Shown here one piece after another: positions 23,096 to 33,699 of a stretch of 64,000 nt of DNA. Position 1 is the first letter of the stretch. Each line of letters opens with the position of its first letter. The stretch lies in NCBI GenBank assembly GCA_014529385.2, contig CM043966.1:94067087-94131086 (forward strand), in the 5' to 3' direction. The position numbers were made by a program, and so were the translations under genes. The notes beneath the pieces were generated by a model, which worked only from the letters and a program-made list of their open reading frames with translations, had not been told where the DNA came from and ran no database searches. This DNA is from Adiantum capillus-veneris. Its lineage: Eukaryota > Streptophyta > Polypodiopsida > Polypodiales > Pteridaceae.

Positions 23096-25100
23096 TAAAC
23101 CTAAAGTAGATTCGTCTTTCAGGGAATTTAACATTGGCAGCCATGCGATCAAACCATGGTGCCCCTAGGATTACATCCTCATGCTTGAGAGGAGAGATGA
23201 AGAAATCCTCCTTGTCCACATAGATTTGGACATGGAGCCTCAATTTCCCAATTAAGGGAATGACTGAGGCTTCTTGCCCCTTGAAAGCACTATCGGCGGG
23301 TAGGACATCTCCCATATCATAGGCTTGGATGCCTAGCTTGGTGGCAAACCTGTGGATATAAAATTGTGAGTAGAACCAGGGTCAAAGAGAACGAAAGCAT
23401 CATGTTCTCTTATCGTTCCCCAAGCATGGCATAGAAGACCTGTGGATATAAAATTGTGAGTAGAACCAGGGTCAAAGAGAATGAAAGCATCATGTTCTCT
23501 TACCGTTCCCCAAGCATGGCATAGAGGATATCCTTTGCGATGAGTATCCTCTTCTTGAATTTTGACCAGGGTAGCTCTAGGAAGCTCGTTACCTGTATTC
23601 TTGTAGGGGCAAGCACGATAGGCATGCCCTTGCTCCCCACACTTAAAACAACGGTTATCTTTTTTATAACACTCTAGCTCTTCATGAGAGAGTTTATTTT
23701 TGCCTTTATAAACTCCCTTCTCCTTAGCATTATTGTTGCTGGCATTGCCTTTTGGAGACTTTTGGACGTTGTCCTTCCCCTTAGGCTCATTATGGTCCTT
23801 GTTTTTTGTGGGCTTAAGATTTCTCTTAGCCCCTTGTTGGAAGTTGATTCTTGAAGCCACCATAGTATGGTGTATGACCGCAGATATGGTGCGTGGCTTT
23901 TTGGAGTTAACATACTCCACCATATTCTCGGTTAAACCCGCACAAAGTTGTTGTTTTTGCTCTCCAAAATCCATCTTTTTGAAGACAATGGCTTTAAGAT
24001 GTAAATCCCAAAACTTGTTTACATATTTGTGTATATATTTGTAGGTAGAGAGCTTCAAGATTCGCCATTCGGTTAATACTTTGTCTATGGCATCGGTAGC
24101 CAAAAACTGATTCATGATGGAAGCTCTTAAAGCTTTCCATGTTCGTGGGGATTCACCCTTCGCTCGTAGGCTAGACTACCATTGCTTGGCGGACTTTTGA
24201 AAATGCATAGCTACATGACGTAGCTAAGAGGACTCTGTGAAGCCCTCATCTCCAAACGCCGCATTGAATTGTTGGATAAAAGCCAAGACTTTGTCCGTAG
24301 CACCAAAAGTGCCATTGTAGGTAAGGAAAGAGATGTTCTTTCCACCCTCTTTGAACTTTTGGAGCTTGGACGACCTCTTCCAGATGGCATAGGATTTCCT
24401 ATGGCCTCTTCTTTTAGGTGGTTCGAGAGCTGAACCATCACTTTTTTCAGAAGAGGAAGAATATAGGGAGGATGGAGAAGAGGGTAACCTCTTCCTTGCC
24501 TTTTTCTTCCCTTGTTCTTCCTTGTCTGCACCATCACTTTCTTCAGAAGAGGAAGAGGATGAAGAAGATGGAGAAGAGGGTGACCTCTTTCTCGCCTTTT
24601 TCTTCTCTTGTGTTCTCTCTTCCCTCTTTGAATTATGGTGTAGAGAAGTATGCGATGGTATTCTCCGTTTAGGGGGTGTCGGAGAGCATTTTGCCTGCCG
24701 TCTTCATGGAACCATCTCCACCGAGGTGGCAAGAGACTCACTTCTTTCTCGTTCTTTTGGTGAGGGCTCTACCGTTGAAAGTTGGGTTCTCCTTTGGGAG
24801 GGAGATGCATCATCAAGTAGTAAGTTTTTGAGCCCTTCATACGGATCCTCCTCTTCTTCCCTTATCGGAGAGAGCCCTCTTTTGGAAGTCTCACTAGAAG
24901 ACTTCCTAGGTACTCTCTCTTCTTGGTGGGGAGTTTGGAAAATACCATGGGTGCGCAATTCCGATAGCACCACCTTGGAGGGATGGGTTGCTCAAGGCTT
25001 GTTGAAGCCTAGAAACAAGATAGTTCACAAGCATAGGGGCATCAATAGTTGCTCTTTCATTAGCAAAATCAAAGCTACTCCTCTTTACCTTCAAAGATAA
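23096..25100 (-). pseudogene. A2 gag and aspartic protease
   Basis: From 25094 down, the N-terminal gag is open to 24906 (MKVKRSSFDFANERATIDAP). An acidic segment follows (PIREEEEDPYEGLKNLLLDD), then a Lys/Arg-rich stretch with two near-repeats of LLKKVMVQ. The capsid, near 24300-24000, includes MHFQKSAKQW and FWDLHLKAIVFKKMDFGEQK. The knuckle CFKCGEQGHAYRACP lies near 23655-23610. The protease (LFDPGSTHNFIS) is followed by its C-terminal half at 23315-23096 (VIPLIGKLRLHVQIYVDKED, ILGAPWFDR). The protease active-site segment occurs twice because of a 90-bp tandem duplication. Several frameshifts are present. Confidence 0.87.
23348..23527 (-). repeat. 90-bp in-frame tandem duplication over the protease active site
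   Basis: Copies at 23348-23437 and 23438-23527 differ at only a few positions. Each encodes LCHAWGT.REHDAF.LFDPG followed by STHNFISTGL. Thirty codons, including the catalytic Asp, are therefore present twice in the same frame. Confidence 0.9.
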
Positions 25101-25411
25101 GCACTCAAGCCTCTAAATTTGTGGCTCGAGTATTATTAATTGCAAGGAATAGAAGGGAGGGTTCAATAGAGCCAAGACATCACCGGTTCCTGTCAAGCTT
25201 CTAATAGCTCAATAATGGTTAAGCCATAGGCAAGCCCTGTAGGACTCCATTAAGACCATAACTCTTGATGATATCCCCGTAACTTCATAAAGCAGGCGTG
25301 CTTCAAGGATGAAAATTCCCTATTCTACTTACTCTTTTGCAATTAATAACAACAACCATTTGTAGCAAGCTTGAGGACCTCTCTTCTTGAGCAAGAAAAG
25401 AGAAACCAATA

Positions 25412-25423
25412 GCTCTAATACCA
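25412..25423 (-). promoter_or_regulatory. A2 primer binding site (initiator-Met tRNA type)
   Basis: On the minus strand TGGTATTAGAGC lies 1 nt inside the end of the 5' LTR. The second copy at 14681-14692 has the canonical TGGTATCAGAGC. The leader from here to about 25100 has no gene. Confidence 0.85.
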
Positions 25424-25424
25424 A

Positions 25425-26583
25425 TGTAACATTTAATGCACTAATAACTTGTGTGTAGCGGAAATTGATAACACAGTGAGAATTTCATTAGGAATAAGTT
25501 CCTAATGAGCATAAAGAGAGTACTTAATTTGAGAAAGCAACATAGCAATTTACACCTAGCTAATTTTGCATTGACAATACTTGAAAAGAGAAAGAAATAG
25601 AACAATTGACAACAGTTGAGGACCGGATTTACATAGAGCCGGTCCCCCCTCCATAAAGGCTTTGTAGTATAGCTTCTCCCATCAAAGGAGACTTTTGTAC
25701 AATACAATTCTAGTGTTCCTTGACAAAACTCATTGGTGCAATGAAGATGGAAGCTTCATGAACCAAATTATGCTTGAAAAACACACCTAGTGTCCCTAGC
25801 CTCAGTCGAAAGACCTCACACACCTTCAAAAATGGTGAGAGCTAGTAGGGAACGAGGATAGATTGAGAGGAAGAAGGTGTATCTTATGAGAAAGAAGTAT
25901 TCTCCTCACATAATCACTCTAATAGCATAGCTTAGCTTAGCAATTAGCATGGTGGACGAGATGAGCATGCCATTGAAGCTTGGCTCTTGGTTGGATTTGC
26001 ATTCCATAGCCAAGTGTTGTTGGTGTAGGCCTCTACTTCTCAATGCTTGGAGAAGGAGATGGAGTTCTTGCTCAACACATAACTTGTGTGTGTGTGTGTG
26101 TGTGTGTGTAGGCAAAATGTGTGAGTCAAAAATGCAGCCTTCTCTTTCTTCTTGGTCGACCCCTCTTGCTAATTACTCATGCTAACCTCCCTTTGACTCC
26201 TGCAAAGCTTAGCCAATCACAAATTAGAAGCATAATTGATAGCCTTGTGACATGTGTCTCCTTATCCCCTTTTGTGAGAGCTTTAGGTAATTAAATAATT
26301 CATTTAAACTCTCATTGGACCTTTTAGTCTTCTGGCCAATAGGAATCAAGCAAGCCATTGGGTTGCTAAATGCTCATTGGACCCCTTGGTAGACTGTCTA
26401 TTGGTTCTTTTGTCAAGCATTTTTAAATTGATTAGACTAATTTTACTCTAGCCTGATTCTCATTGGTCCACCTCTATGGCCATCCAATAGGAGTTGAGGG
26501 AAGCTTGGGGGCAACTGGCCTAGGAGCCTAACATGTGTCTAGTATTCCCTTTGTGTAAAGGTGGAGCTTTGGAGTGTGCGTGC

Positions 26584-26632
<49 letters not shown>

Positions 26633-27003
26633 TCATCCCCCACTCTCATGGCTCGCCCCCTCCTTGATAGGGATGTGGGAAGACTTTTGAGTTTTCCCAC
26701 CACCATCCAATTTTCCCAGCTTTGACCATTTGGACTTTTCAATTAAAGTTTTGGAACCTTAGCCTATGGAAGTCTTAATGGAGCTGAGAACCTTAGGTCT
26801 TTTAAGCTCTAGTGATGCACATTGCTCTTTTGCAGACTGTCCCCATATGGATCCCTATTTTCTCTCCTTTGGATCCCTGCAGAGACCAGTCTGGCAGCCT
26901 TACCAATATTCTAGCTTTTACTCCCCTGGTACTTCCCCATATTAAATGATCAGTTTAACATGAGAAAATCATTTGGGAGAATTAGATATTAATTTTTATG
27001 ACT
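25425..27003 (-). repeat. 5' LTR of A2
   Basis: About 1.58 kb. Its low-coordinate end starts TGTAACATTTAATGC. (TG)n runs lie at about 26087-26110 and 26585-26632, at the same places as in the middle LTR but of different lengths. Confidence 0.88.
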
Positions 27004-27008
27004 ATAGC

Positions 27009-27190
27009 TAGAAATCCCTTCCATATTCAATGCATCTAGTCAAGTGTGCTGAAAGGGAACCTCCACGAGGTGTGATCTAGGCATAAAAAACCCAACACCA
27101 CATGGTATACAAGACATGTTGCTCTATGCTTTGGTGATGAGAGGTGAGAGGTGATGATGACAAGGGATGGTAAGTTTAGGTTACGGGACT
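27009..27190 (+). repeat. Long inverted repeat, arm 1 (inner part)
   Basis: This continues arm 1 after A2. TAGAAATCCCTTCCATATTC through GACTTGATTAGGG pairs with the reverse complement of about 27575-27766. Homology between the arms is lost at about 27190 and 27575. Confidence 0.85.
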
Positions 27191-27245
27191 TGATTAGGGT
27201 GGTGGGGTTCTCACCTTTATTTAAAAAGGCCTTTTCCTTTGGTTT

Positions 27246-27279
<34 letters not shown>

Positions 27280-27338
27280 CACGTCCATGACCAAGCAACG
27301 AGAAGTAGGGGAGCAATTGTGGATTGTTGCCAGGTGTT

Positions 27339-27422
<84 letters not shown>
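27246..27422. repeat. Facing (GA)n and (CT)n tracts at the palindrome centre
   Basis: A nearly pure GA run at 27246-27279 and a pure CT run of about 80 bp at 27342-27422 are separated by 62 bp. They are complementary as single strands and lie in the spacer between the two inverted-repeat arms. Confidence 0.9.
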
Positions 27423-27424
<2 letters not shown>

Positions 27425-27574
27425 GTCATCTTATTGCCATCAATGGAAAGTGTCTTGCTTCTTTAAAAATGCAACTATTTGAGGATATGTCTAGCAAGCT
27501 CTATTTTGTATCATAGCCCTCCCCACCTACTCCTCCAAACAATCCCCTCCCAATCTTCTCTAGCCTCCATTGCC

Positions 27575-29735
27575 ATAATCAAGTCCTGTAACTTACACTT
27601 ACCATCCCTTATCATCACCACTTCTCACCTCTTGTCCCCAAAGCATAGAACAACATGTCTAGTATACCATGTTGTTGGGTTTTTTATTCCTAGATCACAC
27701 TTCATGGAGCTTCCCTTTTAACACACTTGACTATATGCATTGAATATGGAAGGGATTTCTAGCTACTGTTTTTTCCAAGACACACCACACAAAGAGAGAT
27801 GAGGGTCCTACGTTAAAATCTAGAGAGAGAAAATAGGAGATCCTTTTTGCTAGAGAGATGAGGTTCCTATGCTAAAACCTAGAGAGAGAACATAGCAGAC
27901 CCTTTATTGTTAAAATAAGGCTATCCTTATCTCACTTATACAATTGAGAGATATTGTTACCTACTTAAAACCTTTGACTGTTTCTACGATTCTCAACAAA
28001 GGAAATGCTCAATCACTATGCCAACTTTATTGTATATTCACCATGCATTTTTACATAGTTTGGGCTTTGTAGTAACCGTAACACATTGCATGGGTACCCA
28101 CCTTTATTGTAATTGTAACACGGTTTTGGTGGCAAAAATTTAGACACACGCACTCACAAGAAATCTAAGTTCGACCACAAGAATAACACAAAAGAACAGT
28201 ACTTGAAGAGTCAAGTTATCCAACAAGAAATCCAAAAATCACAGAAGAATCAAACGACTTCTTGGCGTGGTATCCAGCCAACCCAAGCTTGCACCTCCCA
28301 AAATTCCATTAAGCAACACACTATTCCTATTTACGGACCCTTCTACATAACTGCTTAATCCCCTTGTCAACCTTCTCATAAAAAAGCATGAGCATGCACC
28401 ATACAAGTTCCACCAGGTCATCTGCACCGTCATAAACCACATGTTTACTCCTTTCCTTTTGAAGTTGATTGAGAACTTCATTAGATGTAGTATACTAGCA
28501 ACCACAAAAGACTTGCTGACTTCGGTGGAACTTTGAGTGAATACCTTGCACCATCTTTTTCTACCTTGTGGACAACACTTGTTCGACTAGATCCTAAGAA
28601 CAGTTTCCACTTCCACTCACTTGACGGATTGAGCTCTTTAGCATCCACCATAATACCAAGGGTAGTAGGATTAGCACATAAAAAGACACACAAACTTTAT
28701 CGAACCCGTGATGTTGGTGAAGTGCGAGTCACATTATCTTGCTCTTTACAATGAGATCCCTCGCGAACTTTGAACCAAACAGTATTCTTCAAGTCTGTAA
28801 TGCCTACAGAAATGAAATATCTAATAGGTCCAGCTTCTCTGAGAAACTTTAGTCCATAAAGTCCATAATTGATTGCTTCACCAATAGAGTCAACATTATC
28901 ATATATGTTGGCTTTACCTTGGAGTGCAAACAAACTATAGCACCAGTAGAATACGTAGTTGTGCCATGACCTTCTATGATTACTCTCAGAGGCACCTTTA
29001 TCCTTAAGTTCACATGTGCAATATGCAAATTGCACCTATTCTAACATCTGCTCCATTGATTTTATTGGGGTCAAGTCAGTCATCCAAAAGTGCGAAGGCC
29101 AAACCTGTGTTGCTCTAGCATCATCCAATGCCTTTGGAAAGCTAACTTCAATAGTAGATTTTGATGCATGTGAATCCCTCTCTTTGAAGCTTAAGAAACT
29201 TGATAAGCTACTCAATTCTAATTCTACACATGAGATGGCTGGTCAAGGAGGAAAGTATGCAATATACACTACAGGGGAAAACTAATTCCTCATGGTTCCT
29301 ACAATGGTTGCAAACCCGTGAGTTTCCCATTCCGAGAAGGAGGTTTCAGCCTGAAAAGAATCTCCTCCTTCTCCAAAGAACTCCATTGTGGTGCAATAGG
29401 AAGCTTATGTTCTATTTCTTCAAGCCTCTTCAAAAAGGGTGCTCATATGGTGGGAGATGTAGACGAGCTTAAAATGGCTTGCCGCATACCTACAAATCCC
29501 TCATGATCCTCTGATTCAAAGACATGTTCCTTTGAGGCATGTTCCGAGTCCATATGTATTTCACTTCTCCTAAACTGCTTGCAAGTCCCATCAATTGATA
29601 GGGGACCCTCAAGATAACTACAAGAGAGGGGTCCTTGATGATCATACAGAGCAGTCCCTCAAAGAGGGTTTGTTATTGAGTAGAGTGTTCATTTTACATT
29701 AGTTGTGATCTTTTGAGATCGTCCTCTTACTAGGC
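27575..29735 (-). repeat. Long inverted repeat, arm 2
   Basis: This is the reverse-complement partner of 11750-14080 plus 27009-27190. It lacks both the LTR fragment and element A2, so it is close to the original arm. The outer edge is near 29735 (CGTCCTCTTACTAGGC). No target duplication was found. Confidence 0.8.
28230..29545 (-). pseudogene. Decayed kinase-like gene, copy B
   Basis: This is the inverted partner of the gene at 11936-13690 and is more complete. It reads EHVFESEDHEGFVGMRQAIL and LPIAPQWSSLEKEEILFRLK near 29540-29370. The middle part has KANIYDNVDSIGEAINYG, then IRYFISVGITDLKNTVWFKV and REGSHCKEQDN (29035-28697). A further part has VDAKELNPSSEWKWKLFLGS, then SRTSVVHKVEKDGARYSLKV (28693-28500). 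A last part in another frame has HVVYDGADDLVELVWCML. The G-x-x-x-x-S-V-V-x-K-V ... Y-S-L-K-V pattern resembles the start of a protein kinase fold. Catalytic HRD and DFG motifs are not visible, so the function is an inference only. Frame breaks make it a pseudogene. Confidence 0.4.
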
Positions 29736-30119
29736 TTAAAACCAACCTAAGTGAACATGTACCGAATAAAGCGGAAAAAAAAAATCAATATGGAAAAAAA
29801 AAGCATTAACTCTACATGTCAATGCAAGTCACTATTCTCTCCCAAAAAGGAACATAAATGGCACGAACGTTTGGAATCACAAAGTATTTCAGCACTCACA
29901 TGCTTCTACAAGTGGTCTTTTTTTCCTAAGAAAAAGATCCTTCCATTAGTTAAGAAAATTTCCTAATGGACTACAATATTCCCCTGCTAGAGAGGGTTGC
30001 AACAACATGTGGGAAGACTATTCCAATGAAAAAACAAGATATGTGCAATGATGGCTAAATCACGAGATGGGAGGAGAAAACAACCACACTAGTGGACAAT
30101 CCTGACATCTAGGCATGCC
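29736..30119. other. No recognisable gene
   Basis: This is an AT-rich spacer between the inverted repeat and the LINE-like remnant. Two A-runs near 29775 and 29795 are present. I see no gene. Confidence 0.5.
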
Positions 30120-32360
30120 ATGAACCATTGTGAAGAATGGCCATGGGCCCCAAAGTCGTAGGAGGCCTTGCGGCGCTCCCGCATGCAATCGGAATTGCCC
30201 TGTAGTCTCTCAAACTGGTACCTGAGTGTGTGGATCAGCTTTGGCCAAATGTCATGGACAGTCTCCTTTGGTGGGACAGGCCGAGCCTTAACGATGAGGA
30301 AGCAGCGAGCTCGCCAGATGAACCACAGTGTCAGGTCGTAGATGAGCTCCCAACCAACACCGCTTTTTATCTTTGCTCCACTCGTGAGGGACTAGCTCGG
30401 TGACTGGCTGGAGTGTATGATGGCCCTCCTGTATCACAATCATCTTGCTGACTAAAGCCATCTTGAATTAAAGTGTTGGACCGATGAGAGTGGACCAAGG
30501 TGCAACACCTCAAGTGTAATGTGTGGCTGTAGAAAGTGCAGGCATTAGCCGAAGAATTTGAAGCCAAACTTATTGTGCCATGGGTCACAGATAGGACCAT
30601 TGGGTCTCAAGTGGGTGATCACAGGCGGCGCATACTACCAATAAACCGTTGTGCACCAATTAACTCCCTACTGCAATCGCACGATGTGCAACTAACCATT
30701 GGAACATGGTGACTCGCCTTGGCTGGCTTATGTCCCAGAAGAGCTCCCAAAATCCTGCCAATAACTCAAAAGTGAGACCCTCCTCCTGCAAGTGATGAAT
30801 CATTGCAGTAGGACGAGTCTCTCTCCTCATTGTCAGTATGTGATGACTCAGTTAAGCTGTGTACTAGAAAAGGGGTCCTTGGGTGATTGGCTGGAGTAAA
30901 GGGATCTCGCCAGAACCACTCCCCTGGGTCCCACTACACTCTCACCAAAGGACGACTCTCCCAAGCCTAGAGTCGCCAATGACTTGACTCAAGATCTAAC
31001 AGGTCAAGGTTTGTAACACAAGTCCTCCCATTGATGCCCACAACTCTGGTGCCTCATCAATGACGTGGTGCACGTAGCCCTCCCTCTGAACCTCGAAAAA
31101 ACTGTAGGAGCCTGTGAACTGAGCAAGCTCTGACTAAGATGAGGACCTCCAGTCACGTGAAGGCCCCCATCACACAGGGAGCTGTCGGCTCCAAAGGGGT
31201 GTGCCGCTCAACAGGTATAATCTCTACAATGCATTGACACATGCTATGTGTCCCCCTCAAGTCTCGCAACTAAGTGTCTTGTAGCTCCTTATAAAGTGGG
31301 CTTGACCCTCTTCCATGGGACCCCAAGAGACATGTGGTCTGCTACCAACTACGTGTCCTCATTGTGTGCTGACCAAACTAGTGGTTGTCTCAACCGCTCC
31401 TCAGTGCATGTGGGTTGGTGCTACTCAAGGGCACCCCGTAGCTACTCCCAAGATTTAAGTAGGCTCTACGTATCTATGAGAAAATCCAATGGGTGGATGG
31501 CCCCATGGGCTGCGTGCCTATGGGACCCGTGGCCAAAGCCAATGGAGCAACAACTCCTTCCGGGACTCCTCCCCTAGAATAAGCCCTTTGACCACAAGCT
31601 TCCCGAGGAGGCTTCTACTTTGCTGTGGTGGGTCAATGATACCCAAACCTCCCTAAGAGCAAGGTAAGGAGTGCATGCCATGATTAAGAGAGGAAATTAG
31701 TATAAAAGGGGACAAAAGTGTATCTTCTATAGCTTTGCTCTAATGGAGATTTTGATGGCTATGTAGGCTTTGAAAGGGGGGTAAAACACTAGGTCACCTG
31801 ATCAAAATTCTCTTGGAGCACTCATCTTCCTCATGCAAAGTCAAGAAGCTGATTTCTATTGGAAAAGTGCAGTGCGCACAAAGACGCGATTTCAGGATTC
31901 TCTTTCTCCCTTCATGCATGCACCCAAAAATAGAAGTGGTTGCTTTTCTTAAACTCTAAGAATAGTAGGTAAAGGAGAGTTACATTTACATTACTTCTTT
32001 TGAATGTTTTTTGAGAATAAAACATAAGAAATATTGGTAAAATGTCCAAAAGTAGTGATAATGATAACAATCAACTCCTGTCGAGCCTGCTGCATTTGCT
32101 CCTCCATCCAAAGGCTACCTGGGTGGCACTCAAGCATCCTCTACAAGGAGGCAATGCCCCAACATAGTCGCTTCTCCTCCTTCCTGGACACAACCAAGCG
32201 ATTTGTAGACTCCTGTAGGAAGAAATGGCTAAGCTCCATAAGGCCATTAGCGACTCTAACATCAGGATCCCCTTGCGTGGCCAAACGCCGTGTCCACTGT
32301 GCCACAACTTGCTCTCTGAGCTCTGTATCCAACAAAATCCTCGCTGGGATGCCCGCGGCT
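30120..32360 (-). mobile_element. LINE-like (non-LTR) 3' remnant with zf-RVT-type region
   Basis: On the minus strand near 30780-30620 the frame reads GLTFELLAGFWELFWDISQP, then RRVTMFQWLVAHRAIAVGS, and after a stop a C-x2-C (CAACDHPLETQ). This order fits the zf-RVT region found after the reverse transcriptase in plant L1-type LINEs. Further down (30360-30150) comes WELIYDLTLWFIWRARCFLI followed by VKARPVPPKETVHDIWPKLI, also typical of LINE 3' ends. An open piece at 32335-32141 (LREQVVAQWTRRLATQGDPD) may be an upstream part of the same element. The RT itself is not readable. The exact ends and a poly-A tail were not found. Confidence 0.5.
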
Positions 32361-32368
32361 CCTTTCCC

Positions 32369-32750
32369 ATCTTTGCCACCCCCTCCCCCATCCTTTCTAC
32401 CACATCACCAATGGACTTTCATTTTGTATCTTTTTTACTTTTCCAATAGATGGAGGACATACACTCCATGTACATCCGTTTTGTCTCATAAGCCGATTTG
32501 GCCTCTTGCGGTCAATCACGATGCCTCTTTTGGGCCATCGATCTCCTCTAACATACGTCACACGCACAAGACGGTCCTCTTCTCTAAGAACACACCCATC
32601 TCATGTGATCTAACCTACTATCCTATCATAGCATTGAATGCATCCTCTTCTTTTGTTTCAATCAGAAGAGATGGCGAGCACAATGCACAAATGGTGCCCA
32701 AGAGATCACCACGGAACCATCCTTTGACGGGCACAGACCTTAGACAGAGC
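32369..32750 (+). repeat. Dispersed direct repeat, copy 2
   Basis: Partner of 11373-11749, in the same orientation and about 21 kb away. Between 32750 and the B insertion at 32943 I see no gene. Confidence 0.7.
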
Positions 32751-32947
32751 GGCGATAGAACAGGGGGAAGGGGCGTGGTAGAGCAGTGGCTCTTAGTGAT
32801 TGGAGCAAAAGGAGTTTCGGAGTTTCGGACCCAACGGGAGGATGAGTGAGTCCCCCCCGGAAGAGAAAAACTTTCGCCCAACTTTTCAACGTGAAACACG
32901 AGGAGGCAACTGATTTTCTGACGCGCCGTTCTGCAGACGCTAGATCT

Positions 32948-33508
32948 TGTTACGAGACTAGGCACCCTCCTATTGTAGTGGTCAGCTGCAATTGGGATAG
33001 CTGGCGTAATGGTTAATTATGTGATGTCTATTTATCTTCTAATTGAGTTGATGATGATTTTGTAGAGTGGAATGCGGGGAGTTGATGAAGAGGCGCCAGC
33101 AGTTACTCTTGGCCATTTTATATTTGCATAATATTTTAGAATATCAGTTCAGTAAGCCACTATGGCTATGTAAATAGTTATAGTGGGAACTCCCCTTATG
33201 GGTCATGCAAGAACTAATGAGCTTCACTCATTTACAAAAGTGAAGTGGTTGTAAAAAGAGGGGCCTTAATTTTTGGCACCTTAAACTCAAAAATAATATA
33301 TTAAATACCAACTCCACAAGAGAGGTGCCGTGAAATTTGGGATTAGATTTAGGCCTTTCTCTTGCAGATTCTCTTCTCTACTCTCTTATGCTATGGTTAT
33401 TTGCTGTGTACTCTTTAATCTAGTCTCCATTTCTTACACATCTCTTACACTCTCTTACAAGCATGTCTATGTCAATTCTATGTTCTCTCTACGTGTGTGT
33501 GTCATAGT

Positions 33509-33554
<46 letters not shown>

Positions 33555-33650
33555 TTGAAAATTGGAAGAAGATGTGGACAGGTTGATGGTGATGTTTTGG
33601 AGCATGTGTTGAATAGCTTAAGCGGTCGATCTCCCCCTCTTCTCCCAACA
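32948..33650 (+). repeat. 5' LTR of element B
   Basis: Matches 37540-38223 along its length. A (GT)n run at about 33511-33552 is longer than the separate TG runs in the 3' LTR. Confidence 0.93.
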
Positions 33651-33651
33651 G

Positions 33652-33665
33652 TGGTATCAGAGCCA
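33652..33665 (+). promoter_or_regulatory. Element B primer binding site (initiator-Met tRNA)
   Basis: TGGTATCAGAGCCA lies 1 nt after the LTR end. It is the standard plant initiator-Met site. Confidence 0.92.
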
Positions 33666-33699
33666 GGTTTCGATCCAGGGACCTGTGGGTTATGGGCCC

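Larger units (their letters stand above)
14086..27003 (-). mobile_element. Ty3/gypsy chromovirus A2, composite, flanked by ATAGC duplications
   Basis: The composite runs on the minus strand. It consists of 5' LTR 27003-25425, primer site, gag-protease, a Mutator-like insertion, pol, LTR 16288-14694, a second primer site with leader and gag start, and a 3' LTR remnant 14171-14086. ATAGC lies at 14081-14085 and again at 27004-27008. The inverted-repeat partner near 27770 shows the joined sequence with a single TAGC, which supports a true insertion. Both outermost LTR ends have lost the perfect TG..CA. Confidence 0.85.

Noticed and set aside
24418-25100. Plus-strand open frames of up to 192 codons
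   Set aside because: They are antisense to A2 gag, which has the capsid and knuckle motifs on the minus strand.
27151-27516. Open frame rich in Arg/Glu and Ser/Leu repeats
   Set aside because: Produced by the (GA)n and (CT)n tracts at the palindrome centre. Frames at 42546, 42628, 53025 and 7932 are likewise microsatellite translations.
31248-31577. Plus-strand 109-codon frame
   Set aside because: It lies antisense to the LINE-like remnant, has no motif, and the other strand gives the recognisable text.
33651-33670. tRNA gene
   Set aside because: The tRNA-like strings (TGGTATCAGAGC) are primer binding sites next to LTR ends. No full cloverleaf follows there or elsewhere that I could see.
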